DNA of 37,184 nucleotides. Source: an uncultured Pelagibacteraceae bacterium. GTDB lineage: Bacteria > Pseudomonadota > Alphaproteobacteria > Pelagibacterales > Pelagibacteraceae. Shown one piece after another: positions 24,799 through 34,458 of the stretch. The position numbers and the translations under genes were made by a program. The notes under the pieces are model-generated. The model searched no databases. It was given only the letters and a program-made list of their open reading frames with translations, and was not told the DNA's origin. The first letter of the stretch is position 1; each line of letters opens with the position of its first letter. The DNA lies in the NCBI GenBank assembly GCA_902544345.1, contig CACCBT010000005.1:1-37184 (forward strand), read 5' to 3'.

Positions 24799-25667
24799 AA
24801 ACATTTTCAAAATTAAAAATTTTTTTAGTCATCTTTTTTATAGTTATTTTCACAATTATAGCTGCAAGACATTTTATAGGTTTGCACTTTAAGAAAAAAT
24901 TTAGCGTGAGACCTGCCCCAGGAGTAATTGTTGAACAAGTTGAAAAATCTTTATTTTATAAAAGTATTGAAACATTTGGAACTGCCATTGCTCAAAATTC
25001 AAAGACCTATAGAATTAAAACAAGTGAGGCATCTGGAAAATTAAATATTGAAAATAGATTTGTAAAAAAAGGTGAAGTAATTTTGAGACTTAAAAGTGGT
25101 GAAGAAATAATTGCTGACTTTGAAGGAAAATTAGGTAAACGAGAAATTGCTCAAGGTGTTTTAGGCTCGGAAAGTTTATTAGTGACTTTGGATGATTTAA
25201 AAAAGATAGTAATAGATATTAAAGTTCCAGAAAATTATGTAAGTATACTTAAAAAAGGACTTAGGGCAGATATTACAAGTTCGGCATTTAAAAAAGTTTT
25301 TCAAGGAAAAATTGAGACAGTCAGCTCAAGAATAGATCCTTCCACAAGATCAATTTTATCTAGAGTTTTAGTAGATAATTCTAGTTTCGAGATCATCCCA
25401 GGGCAATTAATGACTGTAAAAGTCATATATGACGAAATAAATCAAATCGGTGTTCCTGAAAGTGCTGTAACGATTCAGGGAAGCACAGCTTTTGTTTATA
25501 CAGTAAAAGATGAAACTGCTGAAAAAAAAGATATAAAAATAGGTAAAAGAAATTTCGGTAAGGTTTCTGTTATCTCTGGAATAAATGAAGGCGACTTTGT
25601 TATTACAGAGGGTGTCTCAAAAGTAAGAAATAATGCCAAAATAAAAATTATTAATCCTAAAAATTAA
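24795..25667 (+). CDS. RND efflux periplasmic adaptor subunit
   Basis: MKTFSKLKIFLVIFF..., lipoyl-like IENRFVKKGEVILRL, VPESAVTIQGSTAFVYTVKD, VISGINEGDFVITEGVSKVRNNAKI. Start ATG 24795 overlaps the sseA stop (ATGA). Confidence 0.9.
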   Translation: MKTFSKLKIFLVIFFIVIFTIIAARHFIGLHFKKKFSVRPAPGVIVEQVEKSLFYKSIETFGTAIAQNSKTYRIKTSEASGKLNIENRFVKKGEVILRLKSGEEIIADFEGKLGKREIAQGVLGSESLLVTLDDLKKIVIDIKVPENYVSILKKGLRADITSSAFKKVFQGKIETVSSRIDPSTRSILSRVLVDNSSFEIIPGQLMTVKVIYDEINQIGVPESAVTIQGSTAFVYTVKDETAEKKDIKIGKRNFGKVSVISGINEGDFVITEGVSKVRNNAKIKIINPKN

Positions 25668-28600
25668 ATGTTTTTAACAGACTTATCTATAAAAAGACCT
25701 GTAGTAGCATCAGTAATGAGCTTAGTACTGGTGATATTTGGTCTTGTTACTTTTCAAGAAATTCCCACTGACGAGCTTCCAGATGTCCAGCCTCCTGTAG
25801 TAACTATTCAAACTGATTATAGGGGTGCCTCAGCAGAGATAGTTGACACTCAAATAACTCAAAAAATTGAAGATTTTGTTGGAGGGACACCAGGTTTAGA
25901 AACTATTGACTCTTTTAGTGAGGATGAAAGCTCAAGAATTACACTCACTTTTGAAACTAGTCTAGATTTAGATGATGTTGCTAACGATGTTAGAAGTTCA
26001 GTATCAAGAGTATTAGATAATTTACCGGAGGGAGCAGAACAGCCTGAAATTTTCAAACAAAGCGCGGGGATGAGGACTACTATGTGGTTATCTTTTAATT
26101 CTGAAACAATGACTGATTTAGAGTTGACTGATTATGCTGATAGATATTTAACTGACACTTTTTCAACTGTTGATGGCGTGGGAAGAGTTCGTCTTGGTGG
26201 TCAAAGAGAACTTTCACTAAGAGTTTGGTTAGATCCAATCGCTTTAGCTGCGAGAGATCTTACCACTCAAGAAGTAGAAGCGATCCTAAGAAGTGAAAAT
26301 ACAGAATTCCCAGCTGGGCGAATTGAGTCAAGAGATATCGATCTAACTATAAAACTTGATAAAGCTTACAAAGAAGTTGAGAATTATAAAAATCTACCAC
26401 TAAAAAGAGCTAAGGACGGTTCAATCATAACCTTGTCAGATGTTTCAAGAATTGAATTAGGAGCTGAGTCAACAAGAACTCTTTTTAAAGGTAACGGAAA
26501 GCAGGTTGTTGGGATAGGGATATATCAACAATCTGACGCTAACACCATCGCTGTAGCTAATGGGATTAAAAATAAGATAAAAGAACTAAAACCAAGTTTA
26601 CCACCAGGCACTACTTTAGAAGTTTCATTTGATAGAAGTAATTATATTAAATCTGCTATAAAAGAAGTTTATAAAACACTGATCATTGCATTAATATTGG
26701 TGACGATTATTATTTATTTATTTTTAGGCAACCTTAGAGCTTTGGTCGTCCCTTTAATAGCTTTGCCTGTTTCATTAATCTCAACTTTTTTATCAATTTA
26801 TGTTTTTGATTTTTCGATTAACCTTTTTACTTTGATGGCCTTAGTGCTAGCTATCGGTATTGTGGTTGATGATGCTATTGTGATGCTTGAAAATATAGTG
26901 AGAAGAATTGAGTTAGGAGATACACCTTTAGTTGCAGCTTACAAAGGTGCTAAGCAGGTATCCTTTGCAATAATAGCCACAACTGTTGTGTTGGTAGCAG
27001 TATTTGTGCCTCTAATTTTTATTAAAGGAATTACAGGAGTTCTTTTTACTCAAACAGCAATTACACTTGCATCAGCTGTGATAATTTCTAGCTTTGTTGC
27101 GTTGTCATTAAGTCCGATGTTAGCTAGCAAATTTTTGCAAAAAAATATGCAAAAATCAAAAATTGTTTTAAAATTTGAGAAATATTTAAAAGATCTCACT
27201 TATCTTTACAAAGTTTCACTATTAAATTGGATTAAGAAAAGAAAAACAATAACTATTTTTTTATTGGGTACTCTTGCATTAACAATATTCTTTTTTAATT
27301 TTGCTAAGAAAGAATTAATTGCTCCTGAAGACAGAGGGGCATTTTTTGTTATTGTAAAAGCTCCACAAGGTTCAGGTTTTAATTTTACCAAAGATAGAGC
27401 CGAAGAAATAGAGGAATTGTTACTGCCAAGTGTAGGAAAGGGTGAATACAGAAAATTAATAATGCGAGTTCCAGGTTTTGGAAAATCGGCTAAACAAGTT
27501 AATAGTGGTTTTATAATTGTTCTTTTAGAGCCTTGGGCTAAACGAGATCGTCATGGTGTTGAGATAATGAGAGAGTCCTTTGGAAAAATTGCTAGAGTGC
27601 CGGGTGTTTTGGCTTTTCCAATAATGCCTCAAGGAATAAGGACTGGCGGAATAGAAAGTCCAGTGCAATTTGTTGTTTTAGGTAACACGTATGAACAATT
27701 AATTGAGTGGAAAGAAATAATTAAAAAAGAGGCAAGAAAAAATCCTGGTCTTACTTCTATTCAAGATGACTTTGATCTTAACAAACCTCAATTAAATGTA
27801 AAGATAGATCAAAAAAAAGCCGCTGATTTAGGAGTTTCAACAGAAGATATTGGAAAAACTATTGAAACAATTTTCGGTTCAAAAAGAGTTACAAACTTTA
27901 CAAGGGATGGAAAGGAATATTCTATAATTTTGCAAGGTGATATCAAAGATAGACAAGAGCCAGATAGTATAAGTAAAGTTTTTGTAAGATCTAAAAATAA
28001 TGGAAAGCTTGTATCTGTGTCAAACTTAGTTGCATACGAAGAAGAGGGACAGTCTCCATTCTTAGCAAGATACAATAGACAAAAAGCAGTTACTATCTCG
28101 GCAAGACTTGTAGGAGACTATTCGCTTGATGAGGCTCTAAAGTTTTTAGTAGGTGTAGTAGAACAAAATACACCTCAAGCTAAAATTGCTTATAAAGGTG
28201 AAAGTGAAGAGTATAAAAAAACTAACACTGAACTTTATGTAATATTTGCCTTAGCATTAATTACTGCGTATCTAGCCATGAGTGCTCAATTTGAAAGTTG
28301 GAGGCATCCATTGACAATTATGTTAACTGTACCTATGGCTATCCTTGGAGGATTAATTGGTTTACTTGTAGTTGGGTCTTCACTGAATGTTTATAGTCAA
28401 ATAGCTTTAATCATTTTGATTGGTCTCTCAGCTAAAAACGGTATCCTAATTGTAGAATTCGCAAACCAGTTAAGGAAGGAAGGAAAAAATTTAGAAGTTG
28501 CTGTATTTGAAGCTGCCGCTATTAGGCTAAGACCTATTCTCATGACAAGTATCTCAACAATTATTGGAGTTTTACCACTTATTCTTGGAACTGGGCCTGG

Positions 28601-28763
28601 TGCTGCAAGTCGATTAACTGTTGGTATAACAATATTTGGTGGAATGTTATTCTCAACATTTTTTACTCTCTACGTAATCCCAACTGTTTACACTATTGTT
28701 GGAAAAGGAACGAAGAGGATTGATGCTGTTGAAATTGAGTTACAGAAACAGCTTAAAAAATAA
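25668..28763 (+). CDS. RND efflux transporter permease (AcrB/MexB family)
   Basis: FLTDLSIKRPVVASVMSLVLVIFG, ALVLAIGIVVDDAIVMLENI, LIILIGLSAKNGILIVEFANQLR, RLRPILMTSISTIIGVLPLILGTGPGAASR. Confidence 0.97.
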   Translation: MFLTDLSIKRPVVASVMSLVLVIFGLVTFQEIPTDELPDVQPPVVTIQTDYRGASAEIVDTQITQKIEDFVGGTPGLETIDSFSEDESSRITLTFETSLDLDDVANDVRSSVSRVLDNLPEGAEQPEIFKQSAGMRTTMWLSFNSETMTDLELTDYADRYLTDTFSTVDGVGRVRLGGQRELSLRVWLDPIALAARDLTTQEVEAILRSENTEFPAGRIESRDIDLTIKLDKAYKEVENYKNLPLKRAKDGSIITLSDVSRIELGAESTRTLFKGNGKQVVGIGIYQQSDANTIAVANGIKNKIKELKPSLPPGTTLEVSFDRSNYIKSAIKEVYKTLIIALILVTIIIYLFLGNLRALVVPLIALPVSLISTFLSIYVFDFSINLFTLMALVLAIGIVVDDAIVMLENIVRRIELGDTPLVAAYKGAKQVSFAIIATTVVLVAVFVPLIFIKGITGVLFTQTAITLASAVIISSFVALSLSPMLASKFLQKNMQKSKIVLKFEKYLKDLTYLYKVSLLNWIKKRKTITIFLLGTLALTIFFFNFAKKELIAPEDRGAFFVIVKAPQGSGFNFTKDRAEEIEELLLPSVGKGEYRKLIMRVPGFGKSAKQVNSGFIIVLLEPWAKRDRHGVEIMRESFGKIARVPGVLAFPIMPQGIRTGGIESPVQFVVLGNTYEQLIEWKEIIKKEARKNPGLTSIQDDFDLNKPQLNVKIDQKKAADLGVSTEDIGKTIETIFGSKRVTNFTRDGKEYSIILQGDIKDRQEPDSISKVFVRSKNNGKLVSVSNLVAYEEEGQSPFLARYNRQKAVTISARLVGDYSLDEALKFLVGVVEQNTPQAKIAYKGESEEYKKTNTELYVIFALALITAYLAMSAQFESWRHPLTIMLTVPMAILGGLIGLLVVGSSLNVYSQIALIILIGLSAKNGILIVEFANQLRKEGKNLEVAVFEAAAIRLRPILMTSISTIIGVLPLILGTGPGAASRLTVGITIFGGMLFSTFFTLYVIPTVYTIVGKGTKRIDAVEIELQKQLKK

Positions 28764-29352
28764 TATATTTGTTTTTATCTAGATTTTTTTTACAGAAAGT
28801 AAGTTGTTTTCTATATTTTCTTGCCATATCTTTCACAGACTTTGCATATATTATAGCTTTTTTATCTTTTGAATAATTTTTATAATCTCCCCAACCCTTA
28901 TAATACGCTAAATATTGTCGATAAGGGTCTTTTTTTGAAATTTTTAATATTTTATTTGTTTTATGAATATACCAACCTATAAAATCTACTGAGTCTTTAA
29001 ACCTTGCTCTTGTAGCTAAAGGGTTGTTTGTTTCTCTTTTATATTGTTCCCAAGTTCCCTTCACAGCCTGAGAATATCCAAATGAAGATGAAGGTCTTTT
29101 AAATGGTATTACTTTAAATAATTTAGTTCTTGGGGGTTTTGCAAGCCAATTAAAGTCGCTTTCTTTTTTTACAAAAGCTAATTGTAAATGAATTGGTGCT
29201 CCCCATTTTTCATAGGAAGCCTTAGAATGTTTGTACCACAAATATCTTTCCTCAAAGATAGCGCAACTATTTTGAGTATTTTTAGGAATTGACGAACAGG
29301 CAACTAAAATAAAAGATATTAATATTAATATTACTTTTTTAAAATGAATCAC
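28753..29352 (-). CDS. Lipoprotein with lytic transglycosylase (SLT-like) domain
   Basis: MIHFKKVILILISFILVACSS lipobox; LAFVKKESDFNW (catalytic Glu context), SSSFGYSQAVKGTWEQYK, YLAYYKGWGDYKN. Confidence 0.8.
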   Translation of the reverse strand: MIHFKKVILILISFILVACSSIPKNTQNSCAIFEERYLWYKHSKASYEKWGAPIHLQLAFVKKESDFNWLAKPPRTKLFKVIPFKRPSSSFGYSQAVKGTWEQYKRETNNPLATRARFKDSVDFIGWYIHKTNKILKISKKDPYRQYLAYYKGWGDYKNYSKDKKAIIYAKSVKDMARKYRKQLTFCKKNLDKNKYIIF

Positions 29353-29372
29353 TTAGTAATTTATACTAAAAA

Positions 29373-29870
29373 TTAGTTAAGCTTTCTCCATTTTTCTGGA
29401 TTCATAAATTTTCCCTGCCACAATCCTAATTTTTTTTCTTTAGCAAAATCTTCATCGGACACGTATTTTTTTGAGTACCTTCTATATGCTATTGCGTATC
29501 CATTTCTCACCATCCACTGATTTAAGTTTGTTTCTCCTTTAAAACAAGTTGCTATATATCTTTTGTACCTATCTTTTGATGTAAATATACATTTAATTTT
29601 TGATCCATTTATTTTAGCTTTTAATTTTGCTTTTGAAACTTGTCCGCAGTTGTAATCTTTGTAAAATGAAAAGCCAATTGTGGATGAGATTTTTAAAGAC
29701 TCTTTTTTACATTGTTGTTTCATTTCTGGAGCATCTATACCTTCTAATCTAAACTTATAATTATTTATGTGGACTGTATCACCATCTATAATTTTTGGTG
29801 TTCCTGATATTTCTTCAGCAGTAACATTAGAAACAAAAATTAAAAATATAATTATAAAACGTATGAACAT
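29373..29870 (-). CDS. Thermonuclease (SNase) family secreted protein
   Basis: SGTPKIIDGDTVHINNYKFRLEGIDAPEMKQQC, YKRYIATCFKGETNLNQWMVRNGYAIAYRRYS. Confidence 0.94.
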   Translation of the reverse strand: MFIRFIIIFLIFVSNVTAEEISGTPKIIDGDTVHINNYKFRLEGIDAPEMKQQCKKESLKISSTIGFSFYKDYNCGQVSKAKLKAKINGSKIKCIFTSKDRYKRYIATCFKGETNLNQWMVRNGYAIAYRRYSKKYVSDEDFAKEKKLGLWQGKFMNPEKWRKLN

Positions 29871-30263
29871 CTAATTTTTAAATTTTTTTAAAATTTTAAA
29901 TATGAAATATGCCATCAATACTCCTAAACTATTTGCATATAAGTCGTTTAGTTCAAACGCTCTATTAGGAATAAGATAATGTAATAATTCTAAAATTATT
30001 GAAATCAAAAATAAAAAAGAGAAACTGTAAATAAATTTTTTATTATTGTTTCTCAATAAAAATCCTAAAATACTGAGATAAAAAAAGAATATTAAATGAT
30101 TAATGGATGTTCCTAACGGATTTGAAATAAGATCTGGTTGCCTTCCTAAGTCACCATAAAGAAGAAAACCGATTAGGCTTCCTGGGAATAAATATAAAAT
30201 TAATAGAATTATAAATGAAAAATAGAACAGATATTTTACATAGAAGAAGATATTATTTTTCAT
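29871..30263 (-). CDS. VanZ-like membrane protein
   Basis: Four TM segments; NHLIFFFYLSILGFLL, ELLHYLIPNRAFELNDLYANSLGVLMAYFIF typical of VanZ-like proteins. Confidence 0.75.
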   Translation of the reverse strand: MKNNIFFYVKYLFYFSFIILLILYLFPGSLIGFLLYGDLGRQPDLISNPLGTSINHLIFFFYLSILGFLLRNNNKKFIYSFSFLFLISIILELLHYLIPNRAFELNDLYANSLGVLMAYFIFKILKKFKN

Positions 30264-30303
30264 TTAGATTTTAATATAGTACAAAATACATTATTTAATT
30301 TAT

Positions 30304-31023
30304 ATGAGTAAACTTATTTTAACAAGACACGGTCAAAGCGTCTGGAACGCGGACAATAAGTTTACTGGATGGGTCGATGTTGATCTTTCAGATAAAGGCA
30401 GGGAAGAGGCAAAAAAATCAGGTGAATTGTTAAATAAATTAAACATTAAAATTGATATTAGCTATACCTCTTATCTTAAAAGAGCAATTGAAACACTTAC
30501 TATTATCTTAAAATCAATAGGTTTAACAATGAAGTTTAATACTGCTTGGGAATTAAATGAAAGACATTATGGATCTCTGACAGGCCTAAACAAAGAAGAA
30601 ACCAAAAAGAAAATTGGTGAAGAACAGTTTAAAAGATACAGGAGATCTTGGGACATAGCACCTCCGCCTATGGCTAAAGATAGTAAATACCTTGAAAATT
30701 TTAGTCCTTTAAACGGTGGAATTCCTCAAAATAAAATTCCTTTAACCGAGTCTTTAAAGAATACTTACGACAGAGTGGTCCCTTATTATGATATTGAAAT
30801 AAATAAGAATTTGAAAAATGGAAAAAATATTTTGGTATCGGCTCATGGAAATTCATTAAGAGCATTGTGTAAATATCTTTTTAAGATTTCAGATACGAAG
30901 ATTAACGAACTAGAAATTCCAACAGGAAATCCACTAATAATAGAATTTGATAATCAATTAAAAATTCGAAAATATTATTATCTAGATGATACTAGGGCAA
31001 AAAATATTATTTTTAATCAATAA
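30304..31023 (+). CDS. gpmA: 2,3-bisphosphoglycerate-dependent phosphoglycerate mutase
   Basis: LILTRHGQSVWNADNKFTGWVDVDLS, TSYLKRAIETL, WELNERHYGSLTGLNKEE, LVSAHGNSLRAL. Confidence 0.97.
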   Translation: MSKLILTRHGQSVWNADNKFTGWVDVDLSDKGREEAKKSGELLNKLNIKIDISYTSYLKRAIETLTIILKSIGLTMKFNTAWELNERHYGSLTGLNKEETKKKIGEEQFKRYRRSWDIAPPPMAKDSKYLENFSPLNGGIPQNKIPLTESLKNTYDRVVPYYDIEINKNLKNGKNILVSAHGNSLRALCKYLFKISDTKINELEIPTGNPLIIEFDNQLKIRKYYYLDDTRAKNIIFNQ

Positions 31024-31711
31024 GACTTAAAGAAGATATTTTTTCAAACATTTCTATAGTGTTTAAGTGGTAAAATTTTTGATTACTTTCCAATCCACCA
31101 AGATTATTTTCATTTATTAATTTTGTCCAAACTTCATTCATAGAAAAAATATTTTTATTAAAAAAGGTTAAATGATCATTTTTCATTATTTGAAGACCAG
31201 TAAAAATATATTGGTTCTGACCATCTTTAGAAATTAAATTATTGTTTAAATTAAAGTCACCCTTGAAGGAATTATCAAAAGATAGTTTTTTTTTAACTAG
31301 TAGTAAACACGGTCTTTTATTTGTAAAGTACTCTTTTTCTAAAGATTGTACTTCTTCAGAATATTTATTACTCCAAAGCGTATCTGGATTTATTACAAAA
31401 AAGGGATTATCCTTAAATTCTTTTGCTCCCTTTTTCACTCCACCACCAGTATCTAATAATAGATTTTTTTCATTTGATATTTTAAATTTAACCTCTGATG
31501 AAAAATCTGAGATAAATTTTTCTATTTGATCAGCAAGATGGTGAGTATTAACTGTTATCTCTTCTACACCATGATTGATTAAAAGATTAATTGCTCTTTC
31601 AAGAAGAGTACTACCTCCTATTTCTAATAATGGTTTTGGTTTTTTATTAGTAAGAGGTTGCATTCTCTTACCTAAGCCAGCGGCCAATATCATCCCTTGT
31701 TTTATTTTCAT
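31013..31711 (-). CDS. murU: Nucleotidyltransferase, probable N-acetylmuramate-1-P uridylyltransferase
   Basis: GMILAAGLGKRMQPLTNKKPKPLLEIGGSTLLERAI; paired with an amgK-like kinase. Confidence 0.85.
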   Translation of the reverse strand: MKIKQGMILAAGLGKRMQPLTNKKPKPLLEIGGSTLLERAINLLINHGVEEITVNTHHLADQIEKFISDFSSEVKFKISNEKNLLLDTGGGVKKGAKEFKDNPFFVINPDTLWSNKYSEEVQSLEKEYFTNKRPCLLLVKKKLSFDNSFKGDFNLNNNLISKDGQNQYIFTGLQIMKNDHLTFFNKNIFSMNEVWTKLINENNLGGLESNQKFYHLNTIEMFEKISSLSLID

Positions 31712-32670
31712 AACTTATTTATTTTTTTTAGTTTTTTAATTTTTAAATGTTTATTGAATAATAAGTTTAGGTTTTTGAAGACAGGATTTTTGAGACGTCT
31801 CTGAATTAAACTCCAAGTGTAAGGTAAATATTTCAAATAATTGGGCTTACCATCTCTTTTACAAAGTCTTACGAATATTCCTAGAATTTTTAAATTTCTT
31901 TGAACAGATAATATTTCAAAATCGTTTTTTAAGTTTTTGTATTTCTCTTTTTTAAATTTGGATTTGTTATAATAAAAATTTAATAATTCCTCTTGTAAAT
32001 TAGAAGGTAATTTTATTCGCACATCATCAATTAATGAAGCTACGTCATATAATGGATTTCCAATTATCGCATCCTGGCTATCTATCAAACCAAGTTTATT
32101 TTTATTTATCATTATATTTGATGCGTGAAAATCTCTATGTACAAAAGTATTATTATGAAAATAAAGTTTTTTGTATATTTTTGTTAATTCATTTTTAATA
32201 ATATCTTTAATTTTTTTTAGTTTCGAACTTTTGAAACAATACTTTAAGTACCAATCAAAAAATAAATCAGACTCTTTATGAAGATTCCTAATTGAATAAT
32301 TTTGAAAATTAATTTTGAATTTTCCTAAACGATAATTTTGTTGTAACTTTATATTTTGTAGTTTTATAATTATCTTAATTAAATCCTTGTAATATTTAAA
32401 TTTATCTTTTTTTTTAATAATTAAATTGTAAAATGACTTTTGTCCCAAATCAGTGATTTCAATAATATTATGTTCATAATGATTAGAAATTAACTTAGGT
32501 GCATATATTTTGTATTTTGCTAAAATTTTGTTTACAACAATATAAGTAATTAAATTTTTAAATTTTTCTTTATTTGCTTGAACAATAATTGATGTATTCT
32601 TACCTTTCTGTAATCTGTAAAATTCTCTAAATGATGCATCTCCTGAAATTTTTTTAAGCTTATAATTCAT
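31708..32670 (-). CDS. amgK: Aminoglycoside phosphotransferase-fold kinase, probable anomeric MurNAc/GlcNAc kinase
   Basis: SGDASFREFYRLQ, FVHRDFHASNIMINKNKLGLIDSQDAIIGNPLYDVASLIDD; between tsaE and murU. Confidence 0.85.
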   Translation of the reverse strand: MNYKLKKISGDASFREFYRLQKGKNTSIIVQANKEKFKNLITYIVVNKILAKYKIYAPKLISNHYEHNIIEITDLGQKSFYNLIIKKKDKFKYYKDLIKIIIKLQNIKLQQNYRLGKFKINFQNYSIRNLHKESDLFFDWYLKYCFKSSKLKKIKDIIKNELTKIYKKLYFHNNTFVHRDFHASNIMINKNKLGLIDSQDAIIGNPLYDVASLIDDVRIKLPSNLQEELLNFYYNKSKFKKEKYKNLKNDFEILSVQRNLKILGIFVRLCKRDGKPNYLKYLPYTWSLIQRRLKNPVFKNLNLLFNKHLKIKKLKKINKL

Positions 32671-33109
32671 TTAAAATTTTCCATTTTCCTGAGCCAACAA
32701 ATTTTACCTCTCTTTCTTTTTCATTTTTAGCATAATCTATGTATATTTCTAACTTATCAGATAATGGAATATTAATGAGTTGAGGCCATTCTATAATCTT
32801 AATTGTATCTTGCTTATCTAAAAATATTCCTAAATGCTTCAACTCTTTTTTTTCTTTTATTCTGTAAAGATCATAATGCATAATCTTAATATCCTTAAGA
32901 TCATACTCGTAGAGTAAGTTAAAAGTGGGGCTAAGTACTTCGGTAATCTTTTCCCCTCTTTTTTCTTGTAAATAGTTTATCAAATATCTTGTAAAAGTAG
33001 TTTTTCCTACACCGATTTCACCAATTAAAAAAATACAATCATTTTTAGCTAGCTTGTCCGCAATTTTTCGTGACAAAGAATTTAGATGTTCTAAAGATTT
33101 TACAATCAT
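32660..33109 (-). CDS. tsaE: tRNA t6A biosynthesis ATPase TsaE
   Basis: FLIGEIGVGKTTFTRYLI (Walker A), VLSPTFNLLYEY, HYDLYRI, IIEWPQ. Confidence 0.96.
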   Translation of the reverse strand: MIVKSLEHLNSLSRKIADKLAKNDCIFLIGEIGVGKTTFTRYLINYLQEKRGEKITEVLSPTFNLLYEYDLKDIKIMHYDLYRIKEKKELKHLGIFLDKQDTIKIIEWPQLINIPLSDKLEIYIDYAKNEKEREVKFVGSGKWKILNEL

Positions 33110-33120
33110 TAGCTACTGTT

Positions 33121-34410
33121 TTAGTAGCGGTAAGTATCTGGTTTAAATGGGCCTGATGGTTTAACGCTAATATAATCGGCTTGTTCTTTTGACATTTTAG
33201 TTAATTTAGCACCTACTTTTTCTAAATGAAGCATTGCAACTTTTTCATCGAGATGTTTTGGAAGCACATAAACTTTCTTCTCGTACTTATCTGAGTTATT
33301 CCATAATTCAATTTGAGCAATTACCTGATTTGTAAATGAAGCACTCATAACAAAACTAGGATGCCCTGTAGCACATCCCAAGTTTACCAATCTTCCTTCA
33401 GCTAAAAGAATGATTCTTTTTTTACTAGGTAATTCGATTTCATGCACTTGAGGTTTTATTTCGTCCCATTTGTAGTTTTTTAATGCCTCAACTTGAATTT
33501 CATTATCAAAGTGACCTATGTTGCAAAGTATTGCTCTATCTTTCATGTCTCTCATATGATCAGCTGTAACTATATCTTTATTTCCTGTTGCAGTTACAAC
33601 AATATCAGCATCTTTGATGGCTTCGTCCATAACAACGACTTCGTAGCCTTCCATAGCAGCTTGTAATGCGCATATCGGATCTGTCTCGGTTACCATAACT
33701 CTAGCGCCTGCTTGACGTAAAGAAGCAGCGCTTCCTTTGCCAACATCTCCAAACCCAGCTACAATAGCTACTTTACCTGACATCATTACATCGGTTGCTC
33801 TTTTTATTCCATCAACTAAACTTTCTCTACAACCATAGAGGTTATCAAATTTAGATTTTGTTACGGAGTCATTTACATTTATGGCAGGAATTAGTAACTC
33901 TTTATTAGTCTCCATTTTTTTAAGTGCTAAAACACCCGTTGTAGTTTCTTCTGAAACACCCTTAACATCTTTTAATAAATTTTTATATTCTTTATGCATT
34001 AAAGATGTAAGGTCACCACCATCATCCAAAATCATATTTGGCTTCCAATCTTTTTTTCCTTCAATAGTTTGCTTAACGCACCACCAATATTCTTTTTCTG
34101 TTTCACCTTTCCAAGCAAAGACAGGAATACCCGCTTTGGCTATTGCGGCTGCTGCATGATCTTGAGTTGAAAAAATATTACATGAAGACCACCTAACTTC
34201 TGCTCCTAACTCAACTAAAGTCTCAATTAAAACTGCAGTTTGTATTGTCATATGAAGACAGCCTAAGATTTTCGCACCCTTTAGAGGTTTTTTATCTTTG
34301 TACTCCTTTCGGAGAGCCATTAGTCCTGGCATTTCTGTTTCCGCTAAAGAAATTTCTTTTCTTCCAAAATCTGCTTGGTTAATATCTTTTACTTTGTAAT
34401 CCTGAGCCAT
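33121..34410 (-). CDS. ahcY: Adenosylhomocysteinase
   Basis: [97 protein letters not shown] end. Start taken as MAQDYK at 34410. Confidence 0.98.
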   Translation of the reverse strand: MAQDYKVKDINQADFGRKEISLAETEMPGLMALRKEYKDKKPLKGAKILGCLHMTIQTAVLIETLVELGAEVRWSSCNIFSTQDHAAAAIAKAGIPVFAWKGETEKEYWWCVKQTIEGKKDWKPNMILDDGGDLTSLMHKEYKNLLKDVKGVSEETTTGVLALKKMETNKELLIPAINVNDSVTKSKFDNLYGCRESLVDGIKRATDVMMSGKVAIVAGFGDVGKGSAASLRQAGARVMVTETDPICALQAAMEGYEVVVMDEAIKDADIVVTATGNKDIVTADHMRDMKDRAILCNIGHFDNEIQVEALKNYKWDEIKPQVHEIELPSKKRIILLAEGRLVNLGCATGHPSFVMSASFTNQVIAQIELWNNSDKYEKKVYVLPKHLDEKVAMLHLEKVGAKLTKMSKEQADYISVKPSGPFKPDTYRY

Positions 34411-34458
34411 ATTGAGGATGTTATTATCAACATAAAGAAACCTTAGCAAGAAATAATC

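Noticed and set aside
25859-28075. Minus ORFs 25859..26056, 27206..27391 and 27809..28075
   Set aside because: Antisense to the RND permease; typical shadow ORFs.
34411-34458. SAH or SAM riboswitch upstream of ahcY
   Set aside because: The gap is only about 48 nt and shows no convincing stems or conserved core.
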